Of a DNA stretch of 64,000 nucleotides, positions 41,201-53,042 are shown piece by piece (the stretch's first letter is position 1; each line of letters starts with the position of its first letter). The stretch is from NCBI GenBank assembly GCA_037954325.1, contig JBBMNZ010000017.1, positions 10,478,001 to 10,542,000 of the forward strand, given 5' to 3'. Both the position numbers and the translations under genes were made by a program. The notes under the pieces are model-generated. The model made no database searches. It had not been told where the DNA came from and worked only from the letters and a program-made list of their open reading frames with translations. The DNA is from Fistularia commersonii. Taxonomy: Eukaryota; Chordata; Actinopteri; Syngnathiformes; Fistulariidae.

Positions 41201-43410
41201 TGTCAGGGTTGATTCGGTGGGATAGAGAGGGATGCAGGGGTCCCGGTGGGGGTCCCTCTGTGTCTGAGCTCAGAGACATTCTATTTGACCCCCCCTCGCT
41301 GCTGGACCGAGAAAGAACGGGGGCACTCTCCTTGGTTCGGTCATGGTTTTGCCCTGAGAAAGCAAAATACACAAAAAGCTGGATGAGTCTTATTCACATA
41401 CTATGATATTCACTATGACATTCAGATCATGAGGGAAATGATTTTTGACGGAATATGAGATTAGATTCAAAGGAATTAGTGATATTTAACAGAATACAGC
41501 TGGACATGTACAGTGTGTTTTTTTTTTTTTTTGTATCTAATTACTTTGGCTTTCAAAACTTCTGCATGTTATCAGTATCCAGCAGTCATGAACTGTGGAT
41601 TTTTTTTTCCACCATGGCAAAATCTACCCATGTTTAAATAGGCTTTGTACAGTAGAGATAAATTTGCACACAGTATCTTAAAATTAAGGGTAGACTAATG
41701 AGAATTAACACCACGACGAAACCTTTTCTTGCATTGTTGAGTGTGTTTTCCGGCCTATATTCATTTGGAATTGTGTTTTTGTTCTTCTCAAGAGCATTTT
41801 AACTAACTTCCTCAGAAAGTAGGTAAAAAAAAAAAAGAATGTCCACTATCGTCAGAAAAGTGTGTTTGGATTTGCCCGACAGAATTATCTAAAGCCACTA
41901 ATAACTAACTAACTTGAAAGGTTGAAATACATATTGAATGAATATGAGGTACTAAGTAGAGGTAACTGTGCTATGATATTAATTTGCTTGTAAATCCAAT
42001 GTTCTTGCTGTTCTAGTAGTGCAGCCCTGGCAATTATGTATCATTAGATCAACTCCAGGGTCAACTGACATGGAGTCAGCCTTGAGTCCGCCATTCGGAG
42101 CTTATACTGTACAGTGATAATGAAACATTTGAAAGGGAGAGCCACACAAGGTAGACCAGACCTCTTACCGTCACATCAGATACATAACTTAATTTACTTA
42201 CTACCATTTAAAGCAGTGATGCTACAGTAAATCTGGAACCTCTTTAAGTTTTTTTCCTATTTTTGTATCAAATGCATATTCTTGCCTTGAGTTAAAATTA
42301 TTACATTAATTTTATATAACTGTTTACAGTCAGTTTTCTCTGCTAAAAGAGACCGGATTAGCGATGATATATGAATTGGAATATTATAAATGAATACCTT
42401 TTCAGTTTTGTAAAGTGGTTATTGGTTCAACAATACTAAATAGTGATCAGATCAAATATGCAGCACATCTTTATGCTGAGTCCTGAGACATTTAAGTCAA
42501 ATGTAAGAAACTTCAGATTTTAAATCTTGAATGAGTTCTTTTCCGTTGTGTTATGTCACAACTGTCATTTCTTGGATTACGTTAAAAAAAAACATGAATT
42601 CATCTTTTTTTTTAACCCATCAATCAAGGGATCTCCAAGCACTCGGTGGTAGACGACAAATCTTCAAATCTTTCTGAATAGTTTACATTTGGGTCTCCTA
42701 AACTCAATTTCCTCTGGGATCAGTTCATTATTTCTGATTCCTGATTCAAAGAATGGCATATCTAATCGCTCAGAGCCATTTTGTCCCCTACAACTCCAGG
42801 TGGGACGGTCACCTTGTTCCTGGGTCTTGTCCTGGGTCCTTGATGCCACAGGTGTACGTGGAACAACCATGGCTGTCAGATAAACCTGCTGGTTGCCGGG
42901 CGGATTGCTCAGTTTGGCCCTGCCTGCCTTGTTCTCTCCTCTCGCCAATGTTTTCCCTTTGACGTCCAGCCCCGAGCTTCTCAGTCCGTTTGCTTCCCTC
43001 TGCCTCTGATGCCCCGTTCGCTCCTTCTCCTTCCCCTTGGACTCCTCGCACAGCCTCCCCGCTCGTCTATCTTCCTTCCCGGCGGTCGACCCATCCTTCC
43101 CCCTGATGTCTCCGGAGCTCCTCTCTCTCATCGTCGCCGCTCCTCGTCCTCCTCCTCCTCGTCCCCTTCCCGCTCCTCCTCCTCCTCCTGCTCTCCGCTG
43201 TCCCCTTGGGGAGCTGAAGGACTGTGCGTGCGTGACCCCGGACAGTTGTCTCTCCCGGGGACGAGCCCGCGTGTCACCGGCTGCAGCCTGAGTTCCGGCT
43301 CTGCCATTGGCTGCGTTGCTTGTGGGGGGTTTAGGGGCCGGGCGGCGGGTGCAATGTCGAACTTTGTCCTCTGCTTTTGATTTGCTATCCGGCGGTGTAC
43401 GATCCCCTTC

Positions 43411-43441
<31 letters not shown>

Positions 43442-46400
43442 AGTATCGGATTATGTACCGGGCAAAGTGATGTAGGCTTAGGGGTTATTCATGTCTGCAA
43501 AAACTCTGACTTGAAACATATATGTGAGAAACAAATGCATTGTGAGATGAGATGAGATTTTCAGCAAGAATTATGGAGATGATCTTGTTTTGTGAATAAG
43601 TTGGGTTTGGATTTGATTTATTCAGTGGTTTATGATTTGGTGTGGCTATTTTATGCAGATGAATGTATTCCTCAGACATCACATGATGCAGCAGTACAGT
43701 GCTGTGCAGTGTGTAGAGGTTGAATGCGGGGGTTTGCTGAGGCTCCACTGTTTGACAGAACGTTAATGTTCATATTTTTTGCACAAATCTGCTTTTGCTT
43801 TGCTGATTTCAACAACACACAAAAAAAAATCCCAATCAGATTACTCATAATGCTAACTTCCATTCCATTCTAGTGTGGCACTACTGTATCTAAAAGTCTG
43901 AATTTGTTTAACTCCAAGGTGAAGAGCTCACTCTTTCTAAAAATACAAGCTTAAAATTTTCTTCAAAGAAAGCGTTCACAACTTTGATTTCAAACACTGC
44001 ATCATTTCTCATACCTGTAATGTGTGGGGAGGAGGACCGGGAGTCTTTCCAGCTTTCTTTCTTCCCCAAAGAGTTGTTGTTTATGGTGTCCTAAAGAGAG
44101 ACCCAGAAAACAGTGTGAGTGCAAAACATAAACACACACACACACATACAAGCAGTGTGTTTTTTGGGCAAATTTGAACAAATAAATCATTTACTTGTGG
44201 TCCCCCTTTTTTTGTTTGAAAAAAAGGAGTGTTCTGAATTTGATGGACAATAAAAAGGGAAAAAAAAAACAAAAGATCTGAGAAGGTGGACCGCGCGGCT
44301 AAATCACATCTGGAAAAAAACAAAACTTGAAAACTCAGCTAAACAAAGGGGGCTGCTCTGTTTCCTGATAAGATGGACAACCAGCAATAGATCTGTATTT
44401 GACTGACATTTATAAAAGTCATTGTCTGGGGTTCTTGACCACAGAGAGTAAATACAGAGTATTAGGACATCCAGTCTATGAATGTTTAAGTGTTGACTTC
44501 TGTGAGTAGAGAAATAACCGAGGGTTATGATGTGGAGGATGAAGATAAAGCGGCTGCATCTCGCCTCCATATCATGTTGTGCTACATTAGAGATTCGCTC
44601 CGGTCTGATTGATCAGAGTATGGATTGGGTTAGTGGACCCGGGATTTGATCCGCAGACCTGGAAATACAAAGACCCTCCAGAAGCTCAGTGATCATACTG
44701 CAAAGATCATATTTTTTCTCCTCATGAATAAATAATGTTGGCTTTGTTTATTGGTGATGGTTTGGTGCCTTTGCGTTATAAAATTATATGCAGTGTTTCA
44801 ATAGTGCTGCTTGTGCGTAACAGTTTTGTGCCGCTTACAGCGATGCCTGCTTCTTCAAAATGAATATATTGTTAAAAAAAAGGTAAACTGGAGCGTGACA
44901 CTGATAAGGGACCCGACCAGCCACTGCAGCCTATAGAGAATAGAAATATCCTTTAAATGATTTCATTTGAGATAATTTCTCACAATATTTCAAGGATGTT
45001 TCCTGTTCTTAGGTTCTTTCTTACAGCATTTTATACCAAAAAAATAACCTACGTAGGTATATTTTTCACCGACCCTTGCCTGAAATAGAGTGATTTCTCT
45101 AAAAGCTGCGAGTTTTACTCTCCCGATGCAGATTCTCTCTCAGTGTATCTAAAATTGGGTTTTCGACAGACATAACAGATCGATGCGATGCTGAATCTTG
45201 CTTTTAACAGCGGTAAACAGATCGGAGGCTGCCTGTCGCTCAGGGGCTGCAGACTAATGTTTTATTTATTTGCTATTAAATTATTGGCCCGTAGCAGCCT
45301 CCTGCTCTCATTTAAACACAATTCTTGACTGGCCTCACACACATTGCAAGGACAGTTGAAAGGCCATGTGCTGATATGCACATTTAACACTTTATTTTAA
45401 ATACAGCCATCTCTGGTGTCTTCAATATCACCCCGTCCTCATTGTGTGACTGCTGGGATTTCAGGGTAAATTAAAACATAGTGCTGAGATGATAGTACAG
45501 GATGCCGATGTTGCTGCTTTACGACCCATTCTGACGTTTGTATCTAAATTTTCATTGGTCATTAAACACTAAAATGAAAGATCAGCTGCACTTTAAGAGA
45601 TAAACCTGACCAGGCCTCTTCAAATAAGCCTGTGTTTTGACTTATAAAAATAAGTAGCACTTCAACCATTATTCATACTTTTACACTGATATACACATAT
45701 TGTGATACTTTAGTAGCTTTAGTGGTATTTTGATGTTTTTGTTTTTTTTTTTTTGCTTTGGCCTTTGGATACCATTTTTCAAAAGACACTTTTTCAAAAA
45801 AAAATTTCACAGTTTGAATAATTTCTTGCTAATGTCTAAATGTTTTTCCACTGATTTTTTTTTTTTTTTTTTGGGAGGGGGCAAACACTTTTGTAAACAT
45901 CATCATTTAAAATAATTTTAAATGCATGTCAGATTTCATTTAATTTCTCACAGTTTCTTTAAATCTTCCTGATGATTTGTCAGGTGATTTATTCTTTAAT
46001 GAAGACTCATGGTAATGCACGTTTGATTTCTCCCCAGTGACAATCTTCACATTTAAATGCGTCGTTGGAGAAACAACAAGCTTTAATTTCAAAGAAATAA
46101 TTCATGGAAAATGGGCTCTGCAGAGAGTAGACAGTGAGATAAAACGCTGGAAACCTCACATATTGAATTATAAATAACAGACGCCATCTGGTGGCCATTG
46201 TGACTAAAACTACAGGAATGTAGGAGACCTGATGACGTACTTTGAGTATGGTGGCATCGTGATTTGGTATATGAGTCACACACACACACACACACACTCA
46301 CAAACCCACAAACCAACGTAGGTTGCAGGACAGAGGGGATGTGTCAGTCTTTAGGTGTGAGTCACGAAATTTGGTTTAGGAGGTCTAAGCAGGTTTGAAA

Positions 46401-49230
46401 AGTGCTTATCTCAACTTCAGTCATAAACTTCAATTTGGCATCAACACATTATGAAATTTTAAACATATGCAACAGTGGAATAAGCGCAGGAGTTTTATCT
46501 GTGCAAAACAAATTTCTCCTCGCGGCCACAAACTGAGTGAGCTCATTTTAGTAGCTTTTTGTTTTTGTTTTTTTTTTTTTTGCAGTTTTTTTTTCTCTAT
46601 GTAACAGTTAAACGCGTTTCATTTATCACAAGAACCTAAGAGAGTAAACACTTTTGTTTTTTTTTGTTTTTTTGCAGTTTTTTTGCAGTTTTTCTTCTCT
46701 ATGCAACGGTTGAACGCCTTTCATTTATCACAAGATTCTTAGAGAGTAAACATTTTTTCTTTTCATTTTTCACAAAACAAGCTGGATTTGATATGGATAT
46801 TTGATATCAAAATGTATGTCAAATCTAGGTCTAGTACTGGATTTTAATCTAAAATAATAGCGAGAAGGTAAACTTCTTTGCTTCTCAATATTTTAAAGTG
46901 GCTATCATTTGACAGCAGTCTGTTCTCTTCACTCATGTTCTAATAACTGAGAATTAGTAAAGGATAGAAATACTAAAATTGAGGTAACCAGAGTGGATGA
47001 GGTTGAAATAGACAAAATCTGATTAATCCCTCAGTTTTGATCATTTCGAACCTGAGTCTGATCGGTCTTCTGTCTTTCTAAACCGTTGTCTTTTTGGACA
47101 ATATTTTAAAGTTCCGTCAGAGTCACTGACGGAGACACTGTGCAAGTTGCAGTGTCTGATGGCTGGAAAGAAAAAAAGTGATATAAAGTTCCAGGCGGTA
47201 AAATGATTGATATGGAATCTGATTTCATTCTCTCTTTTGCAAAGTATAACCTAAGAATTCACAGGAAGTGCTCAAACCGAGCAGTTCCCTAAAACTTCTA
47301 GAAATTACATTTTTTCCTTTTTTGCCTTTTTCTGAAGAATTGTTTCACTGGATTGATGAAGGTAAAATGAGGTGGTCGGTTTTTTCAGCAGAACAAGTCA
47401 ATTCAGAATAACATCAGGTAAACGTCGCCGTCCTGTCGTACTCCAAAAAAAAACAAAAAACAAACCTGCAGGCCTGACAATTAGCAGATTAGTCCCGAGC
47501 AAAAAGTCCATATCTTCACAGACACACTCTGTCTTAAGGCCACTTACGTTAAGTGTGTGTGATTGGACTAATGCAGGTCCTGTGGGGAGTCCAGCTGTCC
47601 GGCGGGAGGTGAGCGAGTTCAAACACCCTTTAAAGCAGGTGATTACCGTACAGGAAGTGTGTATCAGTTGTACTCTCCAAAATTCCATACTCAAACTATT
47701 TTAATTCGATAAACATGAGTAACATCCTTTATCGTGATACTTATAAGCTGTAGCATTAGAAACAGTAAACGAGGCGCGAAAAGTCCTGTATTTATAATTT
47801 AGACCTAATTTTGAAATGACTGTCCGCTATCACCGACAATTTTTCATCTTGTATTTAATATCCAGGAAAATCCATGACTGTAGACTTTTATCAGCTCCGA
47901 ATAAATATATTAAACCGTATTAAAATGTAACAACTGAGAAGATACGTGTTATATTATCGCCACGGCGGCGAGAACTTCAGAGTTTCTGTAAGAAAGATGC
48001 ACCTGAAAGGCTTTTCTTGATTTCAAAGATCCAGCCTTCTGTCACTTCGCCCCATTTCTTAATCTCTGGGAGACAGCAGACGCCGCCGGACACAGAGCCG
48101 GCTTGTTTTTTCGGTGGTAAACTCAGCCTGTTTTACATTTCCCTCCTGAAAATCCTGGCCCCGTTCCACGGAAATCCACAAGTGAACTTTGCCGTCGTAA
48201 ATTGGATTGGGATTAGGTCAGAATCAGTGATATTCACAGAGCTCCCGGCATTAATCTCTGCTGACTAAATATGCTCCAACCCATAATGCTTTGAATACAT
48301 TTCCATTATTAAAATTATCATAAGAATTTATGTAGTTATACTTGAACCATAAGATGAAGGCACAGTGATACTTAAATGACTTAAGAGATGAATTGTGATC
48401 ACCAAAATACCTTTATTTGACAAGTTCCTGCGTGATACAAAAATAGCTTTTCAGAGTCAGGGTTGGATTCCTCTGCTGTCCACCTCATTTTCGTTGTATA
48501 ATAAGGCCTTTGGGGTGTGACTATTATTGTTTTCTACCAAATGCAACCGTATCAGATGAAAGACTTACATTTAAGGGCTTGTGTAAATATTACTAATTCT
48601 CTAGAAAGTCAGAGAAATAGCAAAACCCTTTTTCACGGGGCTCAACGAATCTTTGAGTCTGTTCATTCCCTTGGATGTGGATGCTAACTGGAGGTTGGTT
48701 TGAAACGACTCTGCTCTGATCTGAACTGACTCAGTAAACAGGATGCAGCTCATTTAAAGCAAAAGGCCAGGACACAACTGTCGCTTATTACTGAACCCTG
48801 ACCGAGGAGCCGGGGGTCTGCCGTTGCCATATTGCATCGTGAGACGTTATTCAGTGCAAACGTGACCCTTTGCTATTTTTTTTTTCATCCTTATTTTCTG
48901 CTCTGCTGACCCCATTTCGTCAATCCCAACAACAACCATACGTGTCCTTGAGCAAGACACTGAAGCCCAGCTGCTCTCCAACTGTATGTCGGGTGGAAAC
49001 AACAATGGTCTCTGTATCAGAATAATCAGTATAAATTCGCTGAATATCAACTATCCAATAATATTACCTCTCTCGAAAAAAGCTCTCATTTAATCACAGC
49101 CTCCAACCTTTCGGTGGAGCTACATTTAAGGCATTTTGAGGACTGAACCACTAACACACACACACGCACACACACACAAATGCACAGATAGCCAATGCTG
49201 TCTCATGCTAAAGATGCACCTCGCATACAT

Positions 49231-49286
<56 letters not shown>

Positions 49287-49727
49287 ACACACACACACAC
49301 ATATACACAGTAACCTATTTATTCACATATCACTGTAGCCTGCTTCCATACACAGGACCCACCCTTACACACACATACACACACGCCCACACACACACAC
49401 ACACACAGTAACCTATTTCCTCGGCAGACCCTCCCATCCTCCGTACCTGGGTGCCGGCTTGCGGTGGCTGGGGGAACAGGGCCAGGGTGGTGGGTCTCTT
49501 TGGCCGATATTTGTCCATGACAGCACAGATTGATCCCCCCTTCTTCCCTCCTCCTCCTCCTTTTCCTCCTCCTCCTCCTCCTCCTCCTTCTCCTCCACCT
49601 CCTCCTCCTCTTCTCCTCCTGTATCGTAGGCTCGCCTCTGCTCCGACAAGGCCTCCCCCACCCTCCTCTACCTCCCTCTTTCCCCCTTCTTCCTCCTCAG
49701 CCTCCTCGGCATCGATCAGCTCAGATG
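32167..49727 (-). CDS. mapk8ip1: JNK-interacting protein 1 scaffold (JIP1), all but the N-terminus
   Basis: Exons (minus strand): about 49447-49727, 44015-44090, 42813-43406, 40775-41353, 39596-39850, 39078-39153, 38827-38993, 38620-38723, 34154-34264, 33063-33133, 32866-32964, 32167-32239. All phases from 49447 to the stop agree. About 827 residues are seen; human JIP1 is 711 aa in total, so this protein is longer, mostly in disordered parts. Landmarks: JNK-docking motif RPKRPTTLALF, NNNSLGKK..W, YDSVKYTLVVDEHGQLEL, an SH3 domain, and a PTB domain ending CPTEDIFIE. The scaffold binds JNK, MKK7 and MLK kinases and kinesin light chain. The first exon(s), with the family's EEFEDEDLSEITDECG segment, were not found. 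Teleosts keep a and b copies; which this is cannot be told. Confidence 0.95.
35105..35202 (+). promoter_or_regulatory. Copy A promoter and first noncoding exon
   Basis: The palindromic E-box AACAGCTGTT is at 35105-35114. The TATA-like ATTAAAAGAGGCTCTG starts at 35151, and a short exon ends at 35202 (TTACAG before gtaag). The same arrangement with the same spacing (37 bp) occurs in copy D. Confidence 0.6.
35237..35276. repeat. Trinucleotide repeat (TTG)n
   Basis: About 13 TTG units lie in the first intron of copy A. The minus strand reads CAA, giving a spurious poly-Gln frame that is not part of any gene. Confidence 0.95.
35347..35841 (+). pseudogene. Small secreted-protein family, copy A (frame broken at exon 2/3)
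   Basis: The layout equals that of copies B-D: start ATG at 35347 in a short exon ending 35351, signal exon 35426-35462, main exon 35528-35841. The main exon is open for about 104 codons and well conserved (SRGYQQGYTSSDSTDGDGAS, YVSPPEDDHWVAIDDF, NMEPVYSYTSHSRYRLGRTA, ITYIPGDPFPMD, basic tail ending PANW). The signal exon is 37 nt, against 53-56 nt in the others, so exons 1-2 end in phase 0 while exon 3 needs phase 1. The obvious spliced product is frameshifted. It could be a recent pseudogene, or an unseen start or splice site could rescue it. It is antisense inside a mapk8ip1 intron. Confidence 0.7.
36000..38600. other. mapk8ip1 intron, no further element recognised
   Basis: This is AT-rich intron sequence to the right of copy A, with no coding exon of mapk8ip1 until 38620 and no recognised repeat. 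Copy A shows no AATAAA like that of the other copies directly downstream. Confidence 0.5.
38827..39153 (-). other. mapk8ip1: mapk8ip1 SH3 domain exons
   Basis: Exons 39078-39153 and 38827-38993 encode SFGMFSCVLDGVERPQSHRA, YRFVPRHDDELYLESDDPVL, EDLWCQGYNMRTGATGIFPA and FYAVRVAKENNK. The family uses this SH3 for homodimerisation (JIP1-JIP1 or JIP1-JIP2) rather than canonical PxxP binding. The ALYDF-like motif is absent, as usual in JIPs. Junction phases agree on both sides. Confidence 0.93.
39596..39850 (-). other. mapk8ip1: mapk8ip1 exon encoding a charged ER/K helix
   Basis: The exon joins the previous one through a split Asp codon and continues a charged stretch begun there (EERKRREEARKQ). 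It gives about 45 residues made almost only of Glu, Lys and Arg, such as EEEERKKREEDLKRRREEEV. This is followed by VVGRYYKQSKVSTNV and RSRKFLNLFG, the latter matching SKKFLNVF before the human JIP1 SH3. The composition suggests a stable single alpha helix. I do not recall this segment in human JIP1. Confidence 0.85.
40775..44090 (-). other. mapk8ip1: mapk8ip1 disordered central exons
   Basis: Exon 44015-44090 gives DTINNNSLGKKESWKDSRSS and ends PHITG. Exon 42813-43406 continues DRTPPDSKSK and includes Gly/Arg-rich low complexity (CCT/CTC repeats at 43146-43195) and a NQQVYLTAMV block like the EEIYLTPV block of human JIP1. Exon 40775-41353 has RMSLSSDTEGPP, an acidic ITEEDGEGAP, and the strongly conserved NYDSVKYTLVVDEHGQLELG, then DSDTETVYQSANEEE. 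The acceptor at 43407 is preceded by a (TG)n run, not a pyrimidine tract. Confidence 0.9.
44600..49100. other. mapk8ip1: Large mapk8ip1 intron
   Basis: No exon was recognised between 44090 and 49447. The sequence is AT-rich with homopolymer T runs, a (CA)n near 46277-46296, and a duplicated stretch at 46564-46752. Candidate open frames here have low-complexity composition and no family match. Confidence 0.6.
46564..46752. repeat. Direct tandem duplication of about 90 bp
   Basis: Two adjacent units both contain TTTGCAGTTTTT, then TCTCTATG(T/C)AAC(A/G)GTT, a shared TTTCATTTATCACAAGA and AGAGAGTAAACA. The units differ at several positions and in T-run length, so the duplication is not very recent. 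Confidence 0.85.
49150..49410. repeat. Compound (CA)n microsatellite cluster
   Basis: Several CA blocks, the longest at about 49230-49300, are separated by short unique sequence in the mapk8ip1 intron next to the JNK-docking exon. They create spurious Thr-His and Cys-Val frames. Confidence 0.95.
49447..49727 (-). other. mapk8ip1: mapk8ip1 exon with acidic/poly-Gly region and JNK-docking motif
   Basis: The frame set by RPKRPTTLALFPQ runs back without a stop through LIDAEEAEEEEGG, which matches the LIDATGD region of human JIP1. In between, an imperfect GGA repeat encodes a glycine run broken by Lys and Glu (49537-49617). The donor is CAG before gtacgg at 49446. The acceptor near 49728 (GATTCCGAG) is my best choice but is weak. 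In another frame the same repeat would read poly-Glu, but that frame does not connect to the docking motif. Confidence 0.8.
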
Positions 49728-50620
49728 CTCGGAATCCGGAAAAACACCCCTTACGCTCGCTTTCTGCATCCTTATTGGTTGGTCACGGTGTCACAGCATC
49801 ATCATCACTGCCATCATCTTCCTGGCAGTGCTGAGCAGAAGGGAGAGGGGGACGAATAGAGGGAAGAAGCGGGAGTGAGAGAGTGAGAGAGAGAGGAGGG
49901 AGGGTGTTGAAGAGAGATGGGGTGAATGTGGATTGACAGTCAGGAGAAGGCAGGGAGGAGAGAAAGGGGGAGGAGAGGACGCCGGTGCTAACCAATCAGA
50001 GCAAAGAATGAGATCATCAGCTCTGCTGCCTGTAGCGTTCTGCGAGTAAAGCTAATAAACACTGTGTGTGTATGTGTGTGTGTGCGCGCTGCCCCAAGTC
50101 AAATGGGATTATACAGCACCAGGGCTCCAATGGAAAAACAAGTGATGAATTACAAAGCAGTAATTTTTTTTATCTATACATACATACATATATATATAAA
50201 AACAAAAGAAGCTGAATACAAAACACACACACACAAAAAGCAATAAATCCCCTCAAATTTAATAATGTAACCAGTTTGTGATAAAGGCACAAAGCATTCA
50301 TTAGATCGTTCAAATTCCCACTTATTTACTCAATAAACATTCAATCGAAAAACTATTAGAAAGAAAAAGTAACCCTGAAAATTATAACATTTATTGTTAC
50401 AATCTTGCTTAATTTCATTATCTTTTTGGTCTATTTTTCAATGCTTTCCTTTTTTTTTTTCAAATAAACCAAAGCCAAAATATTTTTTTAATTCATGTAA
50501 TCTCAATTTTATTTTATTTTCCACATTTATTTTTTTTAATTGCTTTTTATAGTCTTTGAGCTTTCAGACTTTTATCTAACTATTCTCTTTCAGCCTGTAT
50601 AACTACTTAGTTTTCCAGTC

Positions 50621-51110
50621 ATACAGTTAGGCCCTACGATATTTGGACAGTGAAACAAATTTTGTTATTTTAGCTGTTCACCAAAACGTATTCAGGATAC
50701 AAATATATAATCCATAAGGGCTTAAAGTGAAGACTCTCACTTGTAATTTGACAGTATTCACATACAAATTGGAGCAAGGGTTTAGGAATTACAGCTCTTT
50801 AATACGCGACTGTCTCTTTTTCGAGGGACCAAAAAAAAAGTATATAAAATAAACAAGGCTGCATGGGCTCTTACCTCGGTTACCTCGGTAATCGGTTAAG
50901 CAGATAAAAAGTCTGGAGTATTTGGAAGCTGTTGCTTTGAACACACAACATGCGGTCAAAAGAGCTCTCAATAGAGGTGAAACAGACCATCCTGAGGCGG
51001 AAAAAAAGAAGAAATCCATCAGAGAGATAGCAGAAATGTTAGGAGTGGCCAAATCAACAGTTTGATACATTAGGAGAAAAAAAAAAGTCCAGATTACTGG
51101 ATACACAACA
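50621..51110 (+). mobile_element. Tc1-like transposon 5' fragment
   Basis: ACAGTTAGGCCCTACGATAT with TTTGGACAGTG matches the terminal sequence of a common fish Tc1 group (tag-tta-gg...atatttggacagtg). After about 320 bp a start codon at 50950 gives MRSKELSIEVKQTILRR. After a frame break, KSIREIAEMLGVAKSTV, the N-terminal helix-turn-helix of a Tc1 transposase, follows and ends in a stop. The catalytic part is missing, so the copy is inactive. Confidence 0.8.
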
Positions 51111-51129
51111 GAAGAAAAGGAAATATGTG

Positions 51130-53040
51130 ATTAATGTATTTGCTCCTTCTGTTGGGCTTTTAGTTAACTGAACATTGAAAAACAAAGACAGCTGATTTTT
51201 CCCCAGTGACTTGCTTTAGGGTAAAATGCGGGGTGTTTTTTTTTTTTTGGTTAAATCCCACGTTGTATCATATGTGAACTGGTGTTCAGATTTATGTGTC
51301 TTAGAAGCGTGTGGAGAATTTAAAAATAAAATTGACCAAGCAGTGAGATGAATATGGAAAAATCAGGGTAATCAATAATCATTCAGCGAACAAGGAACTC
51401 TCCAAGATCTAATTCATTCATACATTAAACACTGTAATCGGATTAGTCTCTCATGTAGTTCACATTTGAGTCTAGTCCTGTTTCTTCTCATCCATTTTGG
51501 CTTCAGTGTCCTTTCAGAACATTTAGTGTGTTATGACTTTTCAAAAGAACTACCATTTGGAACAAAACAGAAACTTTTTTCGGCGGCCAATCTTCCTATC
51601 TTGCATCTATTATGCCCCATAAATGGCTCCTCATAAGTTATACAGATATCACTAAGTTCAGACCGAAAAAAATACCATGCAGATGGCATGTTACATGTTT
51701 TTAAGGTTGTTATCATACGGGTTAATGAAGTTGTTTGTCCCATTAATTGCCTTTCATATTAAAAACATTTACTATATTCATTCACTGTCACATATATAAA
51801 GTTCACAATATTATATTTCACATTATTCACAATGTTAGTGCTACATATATTAAGTGAAGGTAATTATTTGATAAAATGTATTAAAAAAAAAACCACAGGG
51901 TTTGTTATGTCAGGTTTAAGAGACAGGCCCTCTAGTGCCTGAAAAAAGTACGACAGGGAAAAGCACCGGCGTTGGTAGCGTTCACCCTTGTTTGAGAGAC
52001 TGGACTTTAAAAATATGCGCAAATATTTTCATCTGGCTGAATGTGTTTGAGAAGTATAACACATATTTGTACATTTTTCATTACATATAAATGTATGAAT
52101 GCATGTAAAATGTATTCATCTGAAAATTTAATCACAGAAAATTGTATGTCAATCACATGTTATGGAAATTTGTATGGGTTGATAACCGTGTGGGACAATA
52201 TTATGTATTTTATAGAATGTTATCCAGCATTTATTTTCACATGTATTTGAAAAACATTTTTAGGAATATAATTTGACTCATTTAACGATTTTTTCTCTGC
52301 GTCAGCCTTTATATATACACATTTTTAAATTCATGCATATTTTAAAAAGCAGCCAGTCGGCTGAATTATTTTTGAGTATCTAACGATATTTATCTGGCAT
52401 TGATATTCTAATACAAAACTGATTTTTCTGCAGTCAACTTCAGGAGGCCTCTGATGTGAAGGTCATCCTCCACCTGCATTAGAATTTCTGCAGCCTGAAC
52501 AGGGAGAGCAGGGACTGAGCAGCCCATCCGGACTATTTGCAATGCTGCGCCGGATGATTTGATTTCGATGTGCATTTTGAAATGCAGTTACAGACGCTAT
52601 AGATCCTCACATGCCCCCAAGTGAAAATTTAGCTGACATCCATATTTGGATTTTAATAAAAGTGTCTGTTACCCTCTGCAGCCCCCCTCAACCAGTGCTA
52701 GCAAAGTGTCAGGTAACAGGCTCAAGCCAGACAGTGAGGTTCAAAAGGGGTAACAAGCAGCAAAGAATGCTGGTGGCCAGAAAAATAACACTGGAGGAAA
52801 ATGGAACTATTAAAAAATTGATCATTTTAAATTTACCATTTCAATCAGATAGTTAAATTCATCCACAAGCCTATTTGCCCTTGCAGTTTGCTGTGAATGC
52901 TGACTCCTTCAAAGTCCAGCCTTTAAATTTGAAATTATCATGGCAAGTAAAAGTTGTGTTGCCTTTGGAAAATGTTACACATTTCAGCAAATCCTGTTTG
53001 GAGTCCAGAGGAAGAACAGAAACACTTCTTAATCCGGAAA
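51130..53040. other. AT-rich intergenic sequence
   Basis: No coding exon, RNA gene or recognised repeat. I also looked here on the minus strand for the missing first exons of mapk8ip1 and found none. Confidence 0.5.
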
Positions 53041-53042
53041 CT

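Noticed and set aside
47372..47704. Open frames on both strands in the mapk8ip1 intron
   Set aside because: Composition is noncoding-like and there is no family match or splice support.
49413..49661. Poly-Glu reading frame over the GGA repeat
   Set aside because: It does not join in frame with the JNK-docking motif, and no acceptor with a pyrimidine tract lies between to correct it.
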